Numbered from the stretch's first letter, positions 15,770 through 25,678 are shown. The stretch is DNA of 64,000 nucleotides from Treponema_I sp045631425 (GCA_045631425.1 JAZQUR010000084.1:1-64000), one strand, 5' to 3'. Translations and numbers: made by a program. Notes: generated by a model from the sequence alone, not told the origin.

Positions 15770-17158
15770 ATGAACTTTTCTCCAGATACAAAACAAAAAA
15801 TCATCACAGATATGTGCGATATGATAAAATGTGCCACAGTTTCATATCAGGATGATTCCCTTGTGGATTTTTCCCAATTTGATAATTTCAAAAAACTCTT
15901 AAAATCACGATTTCCTACTATTTATAAACAAGAAGTTTTTTCTGTTGGGAAAACTGGAATTGTTCACAAAATCTGTGGTTCAGAAGCTTCTACAAACAGC
16001 AAAAAAGCCCAAGTTCTTATGGCCCACTACGACGTAGTTCCAGGAGTTCAGGAAGAATGGGATTTTCCAGTCTTTGCAGGAGACATAGTTTCCAAAGACG
16101 GAGAAGATTTTATCCGAGGTCGTGGAACTTTAGACACAAAAGGAACTCTCTGCGCAATTATGGAAGCTGTGGAAATCAAACTAAAAGAAGGTTGGCTTCC
16201 AAAAACTGACTTATATTTGTGTTTTTCAGGGGAAGAAGAAATCTCTGGAAATACCACCGTTGATATAGTAAATTGGTTCAAAAATCAAAATATCACTGTG
16301 GAATTTGTACTAGATGAAGGTGGTGCCATTGTGGAAAATGCTTTCCCTGGAGTTACGAAACCTTGTGCCATGATTGGAACTGCGGAAAAAGGTTTTATCA
16401 ACATGGATATCACTATCGCAGGAAAACCGGGTCACGCTTCTGCCCCACCAAAACATTCTAGTATCGGACTTGCTGCAAAAGTCGCCACAAAAATCGAAAA
16501 AGTGGCTCGTGTTTCAAGCTTTGCAAAAGTCAACTTCACAAAACCAGTTAAAGAGCTTTTCAACATAATGGGACCAAATAATAAAAACGCCCCATTAAAG
16601 TTCTTGTTCAGTAATTTGTGGCTCACAAAACCTCTAGTAAATCTCGCTTCCAAAATCATCGGTGGGGAATTATTCGCACTATTGCATACAACCACCGCCG
16701 TAACAATGATGGAAGGAAGTAACGCATACAACGTGCTACCATCACAGGGGAAAATCGGACTAAATGTTCGTTTGCTAGAAGGCGATACTGTGGAAAAATA
16801 TGTAGAGCGCATCAGCAAACTCACAAAAAAAGAGCTTGGCAAGGATGCAAACTTTTCCATCACAATGGCCCAAAGCAACAATCCGTCACGAGTTTCAGAC
16901 ACAAGTTGCCCTCAATGGGAAAAGCTATGCCAAGCCATAGCAAAAACTTGGGACAACATCCTAATATCACCCTACTTGATGATGGCAGGTAGCGACAGTC
17001 GCCACTACTGCAGAATCACCGACAAAGTTTACCGATTTAGTGGAATGTTCCTCTCAAAAGAAGAGCGAGGCATGATTCACGGCAAAAACGAACGAATCAG
17101 CACAGAAACTTTAATCACTACAGTCGAGTTTTACATCAATTTGTTGGAAACATTGTAA
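15770..17158 (+). CDS. M20 family zinc metallopeptidase
   Basis: A 462-residue cytoplasmic M20/M25/M40 peptidase. The metal ligands expected for the family are visible: His in MAHYDVVPG, Asp in RGRGTLDTKGT, the catalytic and metal Glu pair in FSGEEEISGN, Asp in FVLDEGGAI, and His in GMIHGKNERIS. A dimerisation insert begins near GFINMDITIAGKPGHASAPP. Length and motifs fit the carboxypeptidase S / PepV-like branch that releases amino acids from dipeptides or acylated amino acids. The start is supported by AAGGAT upstream. It lies alone, 53 bases before the DUF975 gene. Confidence 0.9.
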   Translation: MNFSPDTKQKIITDMCDMIKCATVSYQDDSLVDFSQFDNFKKLLKSRFPTIYKQEVFSVGKTGIVHKICGSEASTNSKKAQVLMAHYDVVPGVQEEWDFPVFAGDIVSKDGEDFIRGRGTLDTKGTLCAIMEAVEIKLKEGWLPKTDLYLCFSGEEEISGNTTVDIVNWFKNQNITVEFVLDEGGAIVENAFPGVTKPCAMIGTAEKGFINMDITIAGKPGHASAPPKHSSIGLAAKVATKIEKVARVSSFAKVNFTKPVKELFNIMGPNNKNAPLKFLFSNLWLTKPLVNLASKIIGGELFALLHTTTAVTMMEGSNAYNVLPSQGKIGLNVRLLEGDTVEKYVERISKLTKKELGKDANFSITMAQSNNPSRVSDTSCPQWEKLCQAIAKTWDNILISPYLMMAGSDSRHYCRITDKVYRFSGMFLSKEERGMIHGKNERISTETLITTVEFYINLLETL

Positions 17159-17211
17159 AATATTTTTATTTTTTTTACTTTTTATGATAAACTGAAGAAA
17201 AGGAGATTTTT

Positions 17212-18051
17212 ATGGATTCACAAAATAATGAAACATGGAAATGTAAGAACTTCAAAGAAGCTGCACTTGCATCTTTAAAAGGACGTTGGAAAATCCCTGT
17301 ACTAGCAAGTTTGTTTAGTTTGGGAATATGGACTGTTTTTGTTGCTTGTTTTTACCCTTGGAAAATGGTACTTTCTCAAGATGTACAAATTGGACGTTTT
17401 TTTCTTTCAATAGCTATATTATTAGTTGCTGGATTTACTCTATTTCCATCTCTAATATTTGCTTTCCTACGGTTGATGCAAAAAATCCACAAAACAGATG
17501 AAAAAGTTTGTTTTTTAGATTTTCTAAAAGAACTCACTTATTGGAAAACTGGTGTTCGTTGTGCACTATGGGAATATCTATGGTTTTTCCTATGGTATTT
17601 ATTAATTGTTCTTATATTTGTAATAATTGCCTTTGTTACAGTATCTTTATTAATTGACTCACCAGTTATTTTTTCTGTAATTATGTTTTTTGTTTACATT
17701 GGATTTATTATTGGATTATTTAATAGATACTATTCATATATGCTTAATATATATATCGCAAGCGAATTTCCTAATATTAAAGCACGAAAATCACTTCCAT
17801 TAAGCATTAAAATGACAAAAGGTTATAAAAAACGATTTTTTGTATTGGATTTAAGTTTTATTGGTTGGTATCTGTTGTGCTGCTTAACATTAGGAATTGG
17901 TATGTTTTGGTATGTGCCATATTATACACAAACTGTTATTAAAGCATATAATTTCATAAAAAAAGATGCTCTTGAAAAAGGCATTGTAGCAGAATCTGAT
18001 TTTATAGAATGTTCTTCAGAACAAATCGAAGATAAAACTCAAAATTCTTAA
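17212..18051 (+). CDS. DUF975 family integral membrane protein
   Basis: A 279-residue protein with about six membrane helices. The family pattern includes SYMLNIYIASEFPNIKARKS, MTKGYKKRFFVLDLSFIGWY and LLCCLTLGIGMFWYVPYYTQ, which closely matches the conserved C-terminal part of DUF975 proteins. No function is established for the family. The cytoplasmic C-terminus is short and acidic. The start is supported by AAGGAG seven bases upstream. It could be cotranscribed with the peptidase 53 bases upstream but is followed by its own terminator. Confidence 0.85.
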   Translation: MDSQNNETWKCKNFKEAALASLKGRWKIPVLASLFSLGIWTVFVACFYPWKMVLSQDVQIGRFFLSIAILLVAGFTLFPSLIFAFLRLMQKIHKTDEKVCFLDFLKELTYWKTGVRCALWEYLWFFLWYLLIVLIFVIIAFVTVSLLIDSPVIFSVIMFFVYIGFIIGLFNRYYSYMLNIYIASEFPNIKARKSLPLSIKMTKGYKKRFFVLDLSFIGWYLLCCLTLGIGMFWYVPYYTQTVIKAYNFIKKDALEKGIVAESDFIECSSEQIEDKTQNS

Positions 18052-18073
18052 AAATCGCACATAATCACAGATA

Positions 18074-18106
18074 AGAGGATGTTTCGCAGCATCCTCTTTT
18101 TTTTTG
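18074..18106 (+). terminator. Terminator after the DUF975 gene
   Basis: AGAGGATG pairs with CATCCTCT around TTTCGCAG, followed by a long T-run, 22 bases after the stop. Confidence 0.85.
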
Positions 18107-18133
18107 CCTTTTCTAAAACTTAAAATCCCCCAC

Positions 18134-18202
18134 TTTACAAAATTTTAAAAAAGTTATATTATCCTAACATATTAAAAAGTTAAGTAAAACTAACTTTTTA
18201 AT
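18134..18202 (+). promoter_or_regulatory. feoAB promoter with a 32-bp inverted-repeat operator
   Basis: TTTACA (18134-18139), 17 bp, TATTAT (18157-18162). From 18171 to 18202, ATTAAAAAGTTA and TAACTTTTTAAT form a perfect 12-bp inverted repeat around eight bases, at or just after the expected start site and seven bases before the Shine-Dalgarno. This placement suits repression by an iron- or manganese-sensing regulator. The GTTA and TAAC core recalls DtxR/MntR-type operators more than a classical Fur box, an inference only. Confidence 0.6.
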
Positions 18203-18213
18203 GAGGAGAAACA

Positions 18214-20568
18214 ATGACAATAAGCGATTTGAAAATTGGCGAATCTGGAAAAATCACTACTGTTGAAGGGGAAGGCGCCCTTCGACAACACTTTTTAGAC
18301 ATGGGAATGATTCCCGGCGTAACAGTTACTCTAATGAAATACGCACCTATGGGCGACCCACTGGAACTAAAGGTTTTTGACTACGAACTTACTCTACGAA
18401 AAGCAGACGCTGCCAAAATTGAAGTTGAATTTATTGAAAAATCAGAACTAGATGAAAATCCTCAAAAAAGCAAACTTCAGGAAAAAACTCGCCAAGAACA
18501 CCCAGGTCTTGGGGAAGAAGGTCGCTTCCACAAAAAAGAATGCGAAAATCCTCTTCCAGAAGGAAGTCTTCTAACCTACGCCCTAGTTGGAAATCAAAAC
18601 TCTGGAAAAACCACCCTTTTTAACGCACTAACTGGAAGCAATCAACACGTGGGAAATTTCCCAGGAGTTACTGTAGACAGAAAAGACGGCTCAATTATCG
18701 GGTTTCCAAACACACAAATCACCGACCTTCCTGGCATTTATTCAATGTCGCCATATACAAGCGAAGAAATTGTTTCTAGAAACTTTGTTTTAGATGAAAA
18801 ACCAAAGGCCATTATCAACATTCTTGATGCAAACCTTATCGAACGCAACTTATATCTCACAATGCAACTTCTAGAGTTAGACATCCCTATGGTTGTTGCT
18901 CTAAACATGATGGACGAAGTAAACGGAAACGGTGGAAGCATAAACATCAATATGATGGAAAATCTTTTAGGTGTTCCAGTTGTTCCAATTTCAGCCGCAA
19001 AAAATCAAGGTGTTGATGAATTGATAAAACACGCAGTTCACATTGCTCACTATCAAGAAAAACCAGTTCCACAAGACTTCTGTGACAAAGACGAAGCTGG
19101 TGGCGCTATTCACCGTGCAATTCACGCTGTTATCCACTTGATACAAGATCACGCAGAACGAACAAAAATCCCTGTGAGATTTGCAGCAAGTAAAGTTATC
19201 GAAGGTGATAAAATCATTCTAAACAAACTAGATTTGGATCACAACGAAATCGAAATGCTTGAACACATTGTTTTGCAAATGGAAAAAGAAAGTGGACTTG
19301 ATAGAAGTGCTGCTATGGCAAAAATGCGTTTTTCTTTTATAAATCGTGTTTGTGGAAAAACTGTTATAAAACCTAAGGAAAGCAAAGAACATCAACGTAG
19401 TCAAAAAATTGATAAAATCCTCACAGGAAAATATACAGCAATTCCATCTTTCATTTTGATAATGGGTTTGGTATTCTTCCTAACATTTAACGTAATCGGC
19501 GCATTTTTCCAAGGACTTTTGGAAACCGGCATAGAATCTCTTACAAATCTTGTGGATATTGGACTTTCACAACTGGGAGTAAATCACGTTTTGCACGGAC
19601 TTATCATTGACGGAATATTCGCAGGTGTAGGTAGTGTTTTAAGTTTCCTCCCAATCATCGTAACATTGTTCTTCTTCCTATCAATGTTAGAAGATTCTGG
19701 GTATATTGCTCGTGTTGCTTTTGTTATGGACAAATTGCTTAGAAAAATCGGGCTTTCTGGAAGAAGTATTGTTCCACTTCTCATTGGGTTTGGTTGTACA
19801 GTTCCAGCAGTTATGGCAACAAGAACTTTACCAAGTGAACGCGACCGAAAAATGACAATTTTGCTTACTCCATTTATGAGTTGTACAGCAAAACTTCCAA
19901 TTTATGCCTTCTTTGTAAATGCCTTTTTCCCAAAACAAGGGGGACTTATCATGATTGGGCTTTACTTGCTTGGAATTATTGTTGGGGTCTTAATCGCACT
20001 TTTATTCAAAAAGACATTGTTCAAAGGTGAAGCTGTTCCTTTCGTTATGGAACTTCCAAATTACAGAATGCCAACATTCAAAAATACTTCCCTACTTTTA
20101 TGGGATAAAGCCAAAGATTTTTTGCAAAGAGCTTTTACAATCATCTTCCTTGCAACTTTGATAATTTGGTTTTTGCAAAGTTTTGATATTCACTTCACAT
20201 TAGTTGAAGATTCAAAAGACAGCATTTTGGCTATGATTTCAAGCCTTCTAGTTCCGATTTTCAAACCTATCGGCCTTGGGGATTGGAGAATTTGTACTTC
20301 ATTGATAACAGGCTTTATCGCCAAAGAAAGCGTAGTTTCCACAATGGAAGTTTTATTTGCGGGACAAGCAATTACACAAGTTTTATCAACTTTGTCCGCA
20401 ACAAGCTTACTAATTTTCAGTTTGCTATATTCCCCATGTGCAGCAGCAATTTCTTCTATTAAGAATGAGCTTGGCGGGAAATGGGCACTAGGCGTTGTGC
20501 TCTGGCAATGCGGAATCGCTTGGTTGGCTTCTTTTGCAGTTTATTTAATCGGTGGATTAATGATATAA
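18214..20568 (+). CDS. feoB: FeoA-FeoB fusion, ferrous iron transporter
   Basis: A 784-residue fusion. Residues 1-75 are a FeoA SH3-like domain (GALRQHFLDMGMIPGVTVTL). After a charged linker comes the FeoB G-domain with G1 GNQNSGKTTLFNALTG (near 126), G2 in FPGVTVDRKDG, G3 DLPGIYSM and G4 NMMDE. A helical insertion follows, and then about ten membrane helices from residue 410, with the Gate motifs GFGCTVPAVMATRTL and YSPCAAAISSIKNELG. It imports Fe(II) across the inner membrane. FeoA fused to FeoB is seen in some anaerobes. The gene stands alone with an operator before it and a terminator after it. Start supported by GAGGAG. Confidence 0.95.
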   Translation: MTISDLKIGESGKITTVEGEGALRQHFLDMGMIPGVTVTLMKYAPMGDPLELKVFDYELTLRKADAAKIEVEFIEKSELDENPQKSKLQEKTRQEHPGLGEEGRFHKKECENPLPEGSLLTYALVGNQNSGKTTLFNALTGSNQHVGNFPGVTVDRKDGSIIGFPNTQITDLPGIYSMSPYTSEEIVSRNFVLDEKPKAIINILDANLIERNLYLTMQLLELDIPMVVALNMMDEVNGNGGSININMMENLLGVPVVPISAAKNQGVDELIKHAVHIAHYQEKPVPQDFCDKDEAGGAIHRAIHAVIHLIQDHAERTKIPVRFAASKVIEGDKIILNKLDLDHNEIEMLEHIVLQMEKESGLDRSAAMAKMRFSFINRVCGKTVIKPKESKEHQRSQKIDKILTGKYTAIPSFILIMGLVFFLTFNVIGAFFQGLLETGIESLTNLVDIGLSQLGVNHVLHGLIIDGIFAGVGSVLSFLPIIVTLFFFLSMLEDSGYIARVAFVMDKLLRKIGLSGRSIVPLLIGFGCTVPAVMATRTLPSERDRKMTILLTPFMSCTAKLPIYAFFVNAFFPKQGGLIMIGLYLLGIIVGVLIALLFKKTLFKGEAVPFVMELPNYRMPTFKNTSLLLWDKAKDFLQRAFTIIFLATLIIWFLQSFDIHFTLVEDSKDSILAMISSLLVPIFKPIGLGDWRICTSLITGFIAKESVVSTMEVLFAGQAITQVLSTLSATSLLIFSLLYSPCAAAISSIKNELGGKWALGVVLWQCGIAWLASFAVYLIGGLMI

Positions 20569-20578
20569 TTTGTACACA

Positions 20579-20612
20579 AAAAGGGTGAAAACTTCGGTTT
20601 TTGCCCTTTATC
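20579..20612 (+). terminator. feoAB terminator-like hairpin with UUCG loop
   Basis: AAAGGGTGAAAAC pairs with GTTTTTGCCCTTT, including two wobble pairs, around a TTCG tetraloop, immediately after feoAB. The following T-run is interrupted, so termination may be partial and feed the HAD gene. Confidence 0.65.
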
Positions 20613-20634
20613 TTTAAAATAAGGAAATAAAAAA

Positions 20635-21402
20635 ATGAAAACAAAACTAATTCTTGTTGATCTTGACGAAACATTGCTTCGTTCAGACAAAACTATTTCA
20701 GAAAACACAGCAGATGTGCTAAAACGCTGTCAAAAAGCTGGAATCTTAGTGGGATTTTGTACATCTCGTGGAAAAGTAACTATCACCCAGTGGGAAAATC
20801 AAATTCAGCCTGATATTGTGATTTGTAACGGTGGGGGAAATATTTACCAAGAAGGAAAACTTATCCACACAGAATCATTTTCCGTGGAAGAAACAAATGC
20901 TATCCTTTCAAAAGCCTACAAAGTTTGTGGAAAAGATGCAGAAATCACCATCGACACAGTTGAAAACATTTTCTGGAATCGGGACACAAACAAATCCGAA
21001 GCCTTCGCTGATTTCGCAAAGTTCCACGACTTCATAGATTTTCCAGAACCAGCTTTAAAAATCTGTGTACAAACTGATGATAAGGAAAAAGCCACAGAAA
21101 TTGCAGGTTCTGTAAAGCATTGTGATTATCTTCCTTTTTCAGATATTCCTTGGTACAAGTTTTCTACCAGTTTAGCCACAAAAGAAAACGCAATTCGCTA
21201 TATTTCAAAAATATTAAATATCAGCACAGAAGAAATGATTGCTTTTGGAGATGACTTTAACGATATCGGAATGTTAAAACTCTGTGGAAAAGGGATTGCC
21301 ATGGGAAACGCCATCAAAGAAGTAAAAGCAGTTGCAGATTATATTACAAAAACCAACAATGAAGACGGCGTTGCATATTACTTAGAAACTAATTTATTAT
21401 AA
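20635..21402 (+). CDS. Cof-type HAD phosphatase
   Basis: A 255-residue haloacid-dehalogenase family phosphatase. Motif I is LVDLDETLLRSD near residue 7, motif II TSRGK, and motif IV GDDFNDIGML. A cap domain lies between II and III, as in Cof-type (subfamily IIB) enzymes. These hydrolyse sugar phosphates, flavin mononucleotide or similar small phosphates in the cytoplasm. Substrate cannot be predicted. AAGGAAAT precedes the ATG. The 3' end overlaps the convergent Nudix gene by six bases. Confidence 0.85.
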   Translation: MKTKLILVDLDETLLRSDKTISENTADVLKRCQKAGILVGFCTSRGKVTITQWENQIQPDIVICNGGGNIYQEGKLIHTESFSVEETNAILSKAYKVCGKDAEITIDTVENIFWNRDTNKSEAFADFAKFHDFIDFPEPALKICVQTDDKEKATEIAGSVKHCDYLPFSDIPWYKFSTSLATKENAIRYISKILNISTEEMIAFGDDFNDIGMLKLCGKGIAMGNAIKEVKAVADYITKTNNEDGVAYYLETNLL

Positions 21403-21912
21403 TTCTAGTAGCATTTCCAAAACCCTAGAATCTCGTTCAATCATCACTTGATAGAAAACATCATTTTGCTTATCTCCATGATGATGTTCTCTATTAACTT
21501 TGATGGCCTCAGATATTTTCACAAATTCCAGAGTAAAGTTTTCTTCGTCTTCGTAGTCGTCTAGATTTTGGCTTTGGACAATATCTTCCACATCACAAAA
21601 ATAAAAATAATTATCCTGCACGAAAATATCGTCTATATCACCTTTTTGAATACGGTGAACCATTCCATATTCTTTTACTGAAGAAGGAATCACAACAAGG
21701 CCAGTTTCTTCTTGCACTTCCCGAATCAAGGTTTCTACTAGATTTTCACCCTTTTTACATCCACCTCCGGGAAATTTGTAGTAATCATATTTTTTGCTGT
21801 GAACAAGAGCGATTTTATCATCCTTAAAAATTATGCCCCGCACAGAAGGTCGCACAAAACGAGACCCGTTTTCTTCATAATCTTTCAAATCCATTTCAAA
21901 TAAAGTTTTCAT
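21397..21912 (-). CDS. Nudix hydrolase
   Basis: A 171-residue Nudix enzyme. The Nudix box spans about residues 50-72, with GGGCKKGENLVETLIREVQE followed by ETGL, containing the metal-binding glutamates. It hydrolyses a nucleoside diphosphate linked to another group, in a housecleaning role. Substrate is not predictable. On the minus strand TATAAT (21924-21919), preceded by TGA as an extended -10, ends six bases before the ATG, and no Shine-Dalgarno is visible, so the mRNA is probably leaderless. Its stop overlaps the convergent HAD gene. Confidence 0.85.
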   Translation of the reverse strand: MKTLFEMDLKDYEENGSRFVRPSVRGIIFKDDKIALVHSKKYDYYKFPGGGCKKGENLVETLIREVQEETGLVVIPSSVKEYGMVHRIQKGDIDDIFVQDNYFYFCDVEDIVQSQNLDDYEDEENFTLEFVKISEAIKVNREHHHGDKQNDVFYQVMIERDSRVLEMLLEL

Positions 21913-21948
21913 ATCAAGATTATATCACGAAATATTCTCTTTTCGCGT

Positions 21949-23031
21949 TTACTTTATCTGCTTTAAGCTTTTATTAAACTCAATAGCCTCTATCGGAGAA
22001 TCTGGCAGGAAACTTTCTCCATCAATCAATTCCATAAGCTCTTTCTCGATACAACCCAAAATTGCATCAAAGTCAGGAGATTCTAGGTCTAAATCACCGA
22101 TTGGAGAAAATCCAACCATTTTGAATTGCTCACCATAAATCACGTCACGAGATAAACCATTTCTCTCTAAGTACAAATTCCACAAAAAACGAGCTGCTAA
22201 CTGGCGTGTCACAACTGTATTCTTGTTCAAACTCTTTACATCAATATCTTCTGCATTTATTGGATTTAGTAACCCCGCATTAATAATTTGCTTCACAAGA
22301 GCATCTTCTGAATATTTCTTTGAGGCTGTGTACTTAAACAAAAAGTCTGTAGATTTTTGAGTCAAAAATAACATTTGATACAAATTGATGCTATCTAACT
22401 TCAAAATATCAGCCTCTGCAGTTGATGTTTCAGAAGAAATTTCCCGAAGTTTCCATGCAGTATTTCGCAATTCCCCATAATATTCTTGATAAAAATCTTC
22501 TAGTGAAATAAATGCTTCATCAAAAGACGCAACAGCTTTTATATAATCTTCTTTTTGATATAACTCGATAGCAGTTTCCAATGTTAGCAAAGGTTGTTGT
22601 GATTTTGCTACAAACTGATTTTCAAAGTTTTCAATAAGACCAAGACGGCGTCCCAAAATCACGGTGTGAACTTCACCTTTGTAAGTTTTTGTGGCTTGTT
22701 CATAAAAAGCCTTTGCATCAGCATTTTTGCCTGTTATCAAAGATAAACGCCCTTGCAAAGCATATAACTTTGATTGCAAAGCTGTTTGAAGATTTACAGA
22801 CCCTACCAGTTTATCAATTTTTCTTGATACTTCCTGAATTTTCACCAAGTCCAAAGCATCGCCTTGAATCTTCTTTGCTTCCCAATAAACAACATCTTTT
22901 TCAATGTTCAAAATTTCAGGTGATTCTGTTTCATCTGACGTATAAATCTCAATATCCTCTTGTAAGGTTGAACAAGAAAACATCATCATGAAAACACAAC
23001 AAATCAATAAAACAAATGAAAATTTTTTCAT
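21949..23031 (-). CDS. Probable lipoprotein with helical repeat content
   Basis: A 360-residue protein with a lipoprotein signal peptide (lipobox MFSCS, cysteine near residue 20), so it should be attached to the inner or outer membrane. The rest is mostly helical with TPR-like stretches (LYALQGRLSLITGKNADAKA and LYQKEDYIKAVASFDEAF). The start lies four bases after the stop of the beta-propeller gene, and its GAGG ribosome site overlaps that stop, so the two are translationally coupled. Function is unknown; a shared envelope complex with the upstream protein is inferred from coupling. Confidence 0.75.
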   Translation of the reverse strand: MKKFSFVLLICCVFMMMFSCSTLQEDIEIYTSDETESPEILNIEKDVVYWEAKKIQGDALDLVKIQEVSRKIDKLVGSVNLQTALQSKLYALQGRLSLITGKNADAKAFYEQATKTYKGEVHTVILGRRLGLIENFENQFVAKSQQPLLTLETAIELYQKEDYIKAVASFDEAFISLEDFYQEYYGELRNTAWKLREISSETSTAEADILKLDSINLYQMLFLTQKSTDFLFKYTASKKYSEDALVKQIINAGLLNPINAEDIDVKSLNKNTVVTRQLAARFLWNLYLERNGLSRDVIYGEQFKMVGFSPIGDLDLESPDFDAILGCIEKELMELIDGESFLPDSPIEAIEFNKSLKQIK

Positions 23032-23035
23032 AATA

Positions 23036-25678
23036 TTACCTCAAATTCCAAGCATTTAGTTTATTATCAATAGTTAGAGCAAAACAGTCTGAATTACCAT
23101 CGCCGTTTGCATCAACAAAAACAGAATTTCCAGTTCCAGTAATTGGGAATCCTTGCAACAATTCTAGATTTTCATTAAATCCGTAAATTAGGTTGCCATC
23201 AATTCCAACATAAATATTATTTTCCACCACTGATAAAGATGGCTCTTTTGCAGATGCATTTGGGATTTTAACAGAAACCACGCCACCATCCAAAGATATT
23301 CTGTAAATCATTCCGTCAGAAGCGATTGCGTAAAAGTATTTTCCGTTGCTTACAACATTTGTGTAGAAAACTCCCCACAATCTCTTTTCAAGCGGAAATC
23401 CCACCTTCCCTTCTTTATCACACCAAATTGTAAGACCACCAGCCTGTGTTACAAAAGCTGTATAAACATCACCCTCTTTTTCCAAAATTGCAGGAGAACC
23501 ATAAGCGATTCCAAGTGTGCTATAAGATAAAGTGTTTCCATCGCCAATAACATGAACTTGACCCAAAAATCCTTTATCATAGAAAGCAAGTTTAGAATTT
23601 TGAACTGTAGGTGTTGATAAAATGCTTCCATTTATCGTTGGGATATCTAGATAATTTAGAACTTTATCTTTTCCTATCAAGCAAATCTTCTTATTTGATA
23701 AAGAAACAGCTAAAGATTCGCCAAAAACAATTGGAGAAGTAGATGGCTTTGATTCTAGCAATATTGGGTAACCTTCAATTATGGATAAATCTCTGTTTAC
23801 TTTATAAACTCCGCCCTCTGCAGTAACAATCCACAATTTCCCTTCTTTCTCAAGCTTATTATTATCTGCCACTATGTAAACATTTGAAGGAAATTCCAAT
23901 TCCTTTCCCTCAGAAGAGGTGATATTCATAGATTTTACAGTTTTGCCATTCTCAACCCAGAAAATATAGCTTGGATTTTTTGCATTTTCTAGCTGAAGTT
24001 GAGAAGCCTTGCCCCCAAGCGCAATTGGATAACCAGATATTTTTCTGACTTGCCCAGATGGACGTGATGCTACAGACAACTGAAATGAAAGCACTTTTTC
24101 TTTTACGCTAACATCACATCTTCCGATTGTGTATAATTCCAAAACCTTAGAAATAATATTGTCGCCACGAACGAAAAACGGCTCACTTCTCTCTAAGTCA
24201 TAAAACAAACTCAAAGTTGATTCTAAACTTTGTTTTTCAGAAACCGCTTGCCAATTTTCATTAAAGGATATTCGGCTGCCATTTACAGAAGAAGTATAAA
24301 TAGAAGAAAGAACTTCTGGGGATTCAGAAAAATACACAAAACCGTTGTGAACTAAATAATATGGGTTTGGAAGATTAATCTTAAATGCTTTTAGAATATT
24401 TTGGATAAAACTTGGAAAGTAAATTTTTGGCAAACGTAGCCCGTTTAATATCAAGCTTGTATCATCATGGAAAATAATAGATGAAAGCACATTATCAAAA
24501 ACTTCTCGACGTTTTGCTTCATCTTTTATTTGTAATACAAAAACTGGAGCATTTAGTCCTTCGATACCAACTGCTGCACACTCTTTTCCTGTCCAAGAGA
24601 AAAGCAAGTCATCAAGAGAAAGCTTAAAAAGTGTCTTGCTGAGAGAATTTCCAGTTTTCCACAAGGAGTTGATATTTACATCTTCTGGTAAAAGAGGAAA
24701 AGCGGCCTCTGTTATTTGTTGAATTGTTCCTGCATTAATTATTGTGTAATACTGAACAATATTGCTTAGATGTCCCAAAAGTTGAGGCATTGTGGAATTT
24801 GCTGATAGCAAATTATTTATGCCATCTAAAGACTTATCTGCATTTTCTGAAGAATTCTCCAATGGAATATCTGCATTTACATAAATCTCAGAATCTTTAA
24901 TGCTCAATGAAACGAGAGCTTTTGTTTCCTGACTTAATAATCCAGAAATCTTGGTCAAAGACTGTTCACCTTCTGTCATTGATTCTAGCAAACCACGAGC
25001 ATCTGCAATTATCTTTATCGGTTCACGAACTTTTTTGTTCATTAAAGCTAATTCTTCTTCTGTATGATATGGTCTGTGATCAACTGTACAAGATTTTACT
25101 AGCAAGTCTTTATTTGTACTAAAAATAACTGTATTACGAAGTGTTTTTAAGAAAAACTGTGGTACGCCTTCTTCATTTGCAAACTCAAAATATTCAAAAC
25201 CTTCTGATTTAACAAGTGAAAGCCCTTTTATATCAAAAAATGGTAAAACGATTTTTGCCAAACGTGAAACTGATGAAAAAACACCTAAATCCACAATTCC
25301 GAGGATATTTGGAGTCTTTTCATCCATATAAACTCCAACTTCCACAGGGCGAGAAGCAACAAAATCCACAAAGATATTTGAGCGCAAAGGAGACTGTCTA
25401 AAAGAAATCAAAGCACCTTTTACACTTGCCAATTCTGGAGTTGAAAGCACAACATCGGCTACTTGCAAATCAATAACTGGATTTATGGCGTCCCAAACAG
25501 AATCTATTTTTACATACACAGAATAATCTTCTGGAAGTAAAGACTTTGTATCTTTTCTATGAAGTGCTGAAAAAACACACCAACCTACTATCAATAAAAT
25601 GATAAATAAAAAGGTATTCCCTAAAACTTTGAAAAAAGATTTTTTTGATTTTTTTTGCTGCTTCTTATCAGTCGACAT
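23036..25678 (-). CDS. Large membrane-anchored protein with C-terminal beta-propeller
   Basis: An 880-residue protein. A lysine-rich cytoplasmic N-terminus precedes one membrane helix (about 22-42), then a long extracytoplasmic region without recognised motifs, then from about residue 560 a series of blades with recurring patterns such as GYPIALGG, EGYPILLESKPSTSPIVFG, VGFPLEKRLWG and QGFPITGTGNSVFVDANGDG. The last carries an FG-GAP/calcium-loop-like DANGDGNSDC. This looks like a PQQ- or NHL-type propeller. The start is ATG at 25678 with AAAGGTGG upstream; an in-frame ATG 12 codons earlier overlaps a -10 box. Function unknown, likely envelope. Confidence 0.72.
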   Translation of the reverse strand: MSTDKKQQKKSKKSFFKVLGNTFLFIILLIVGWCVFSALHRKDTKSLLPEDYSVYVKIDSVWDAINPVIDLQVADVVLSTPELASVKGALISFRQSPLRSNIFVDFVASRPVEVGVYMDEKTPNILGIVDLGVFSSVSRLAKIVLPFFDIKGLSLVKSEGFEYFEFANEEGVPQFFLKTLRNTVIFSTNKDLLVKSCTVDHRPYHTEEELALMNKKVREPIKIIADARGLLESMTEGEQSLTKISGLLSQETKALVSLSIKDSEIYVNADIPLENSSENADKSLDGINNLLSANSTMPQLLGHLSNIVQYYTIINAGTIQQITEAAFPLLPEDVNINSLWKTGNSLSKTLFKLSLDDLLFSWTGKECAAVGIEGLNAPVFVLQIKDEAKRREVFDNVLSSIIFHDDTSLILNGLRLPKIYFPSFIQNILKAFKINLPNPYYLVHNGFVYFSESPEVLSSIYTSSVNGSRISFNENWQAVSEKQSLESTLSLFYDLERSEPFFVRGDNIISKVLELYTIGRCDVSVKEKVLSFQLSVASRPSGQVRKISGYPIALGGKASQLQLENAKNPSYIFWVENGKTVKSMNITSSEGKELEFPSNVYIVADNNKLEKEGKLWIVTAEGGVYKVNRDLSIIEGYPILLESKPSTSPIVFGESLAVSLSNKKICLIGKDKVLNYLDIPTINGSILSTPTVQNSKLAFYDKGFLGQVHVIGDGNTLSYSTLGIAYGSPAILEKEGDVYTAFVTQAGGLTIWCDKEGKVGFPLEKRLWGVFYTNVVSNGKYFYAIASDGMIYRISLDGGVVSVKIPNASAKEPSLSVVENNIYVGIDGNLIYGFNENLELLQGFPITGTGNSVFVDANGDGNSDCFALTIDNKLNAWNLR

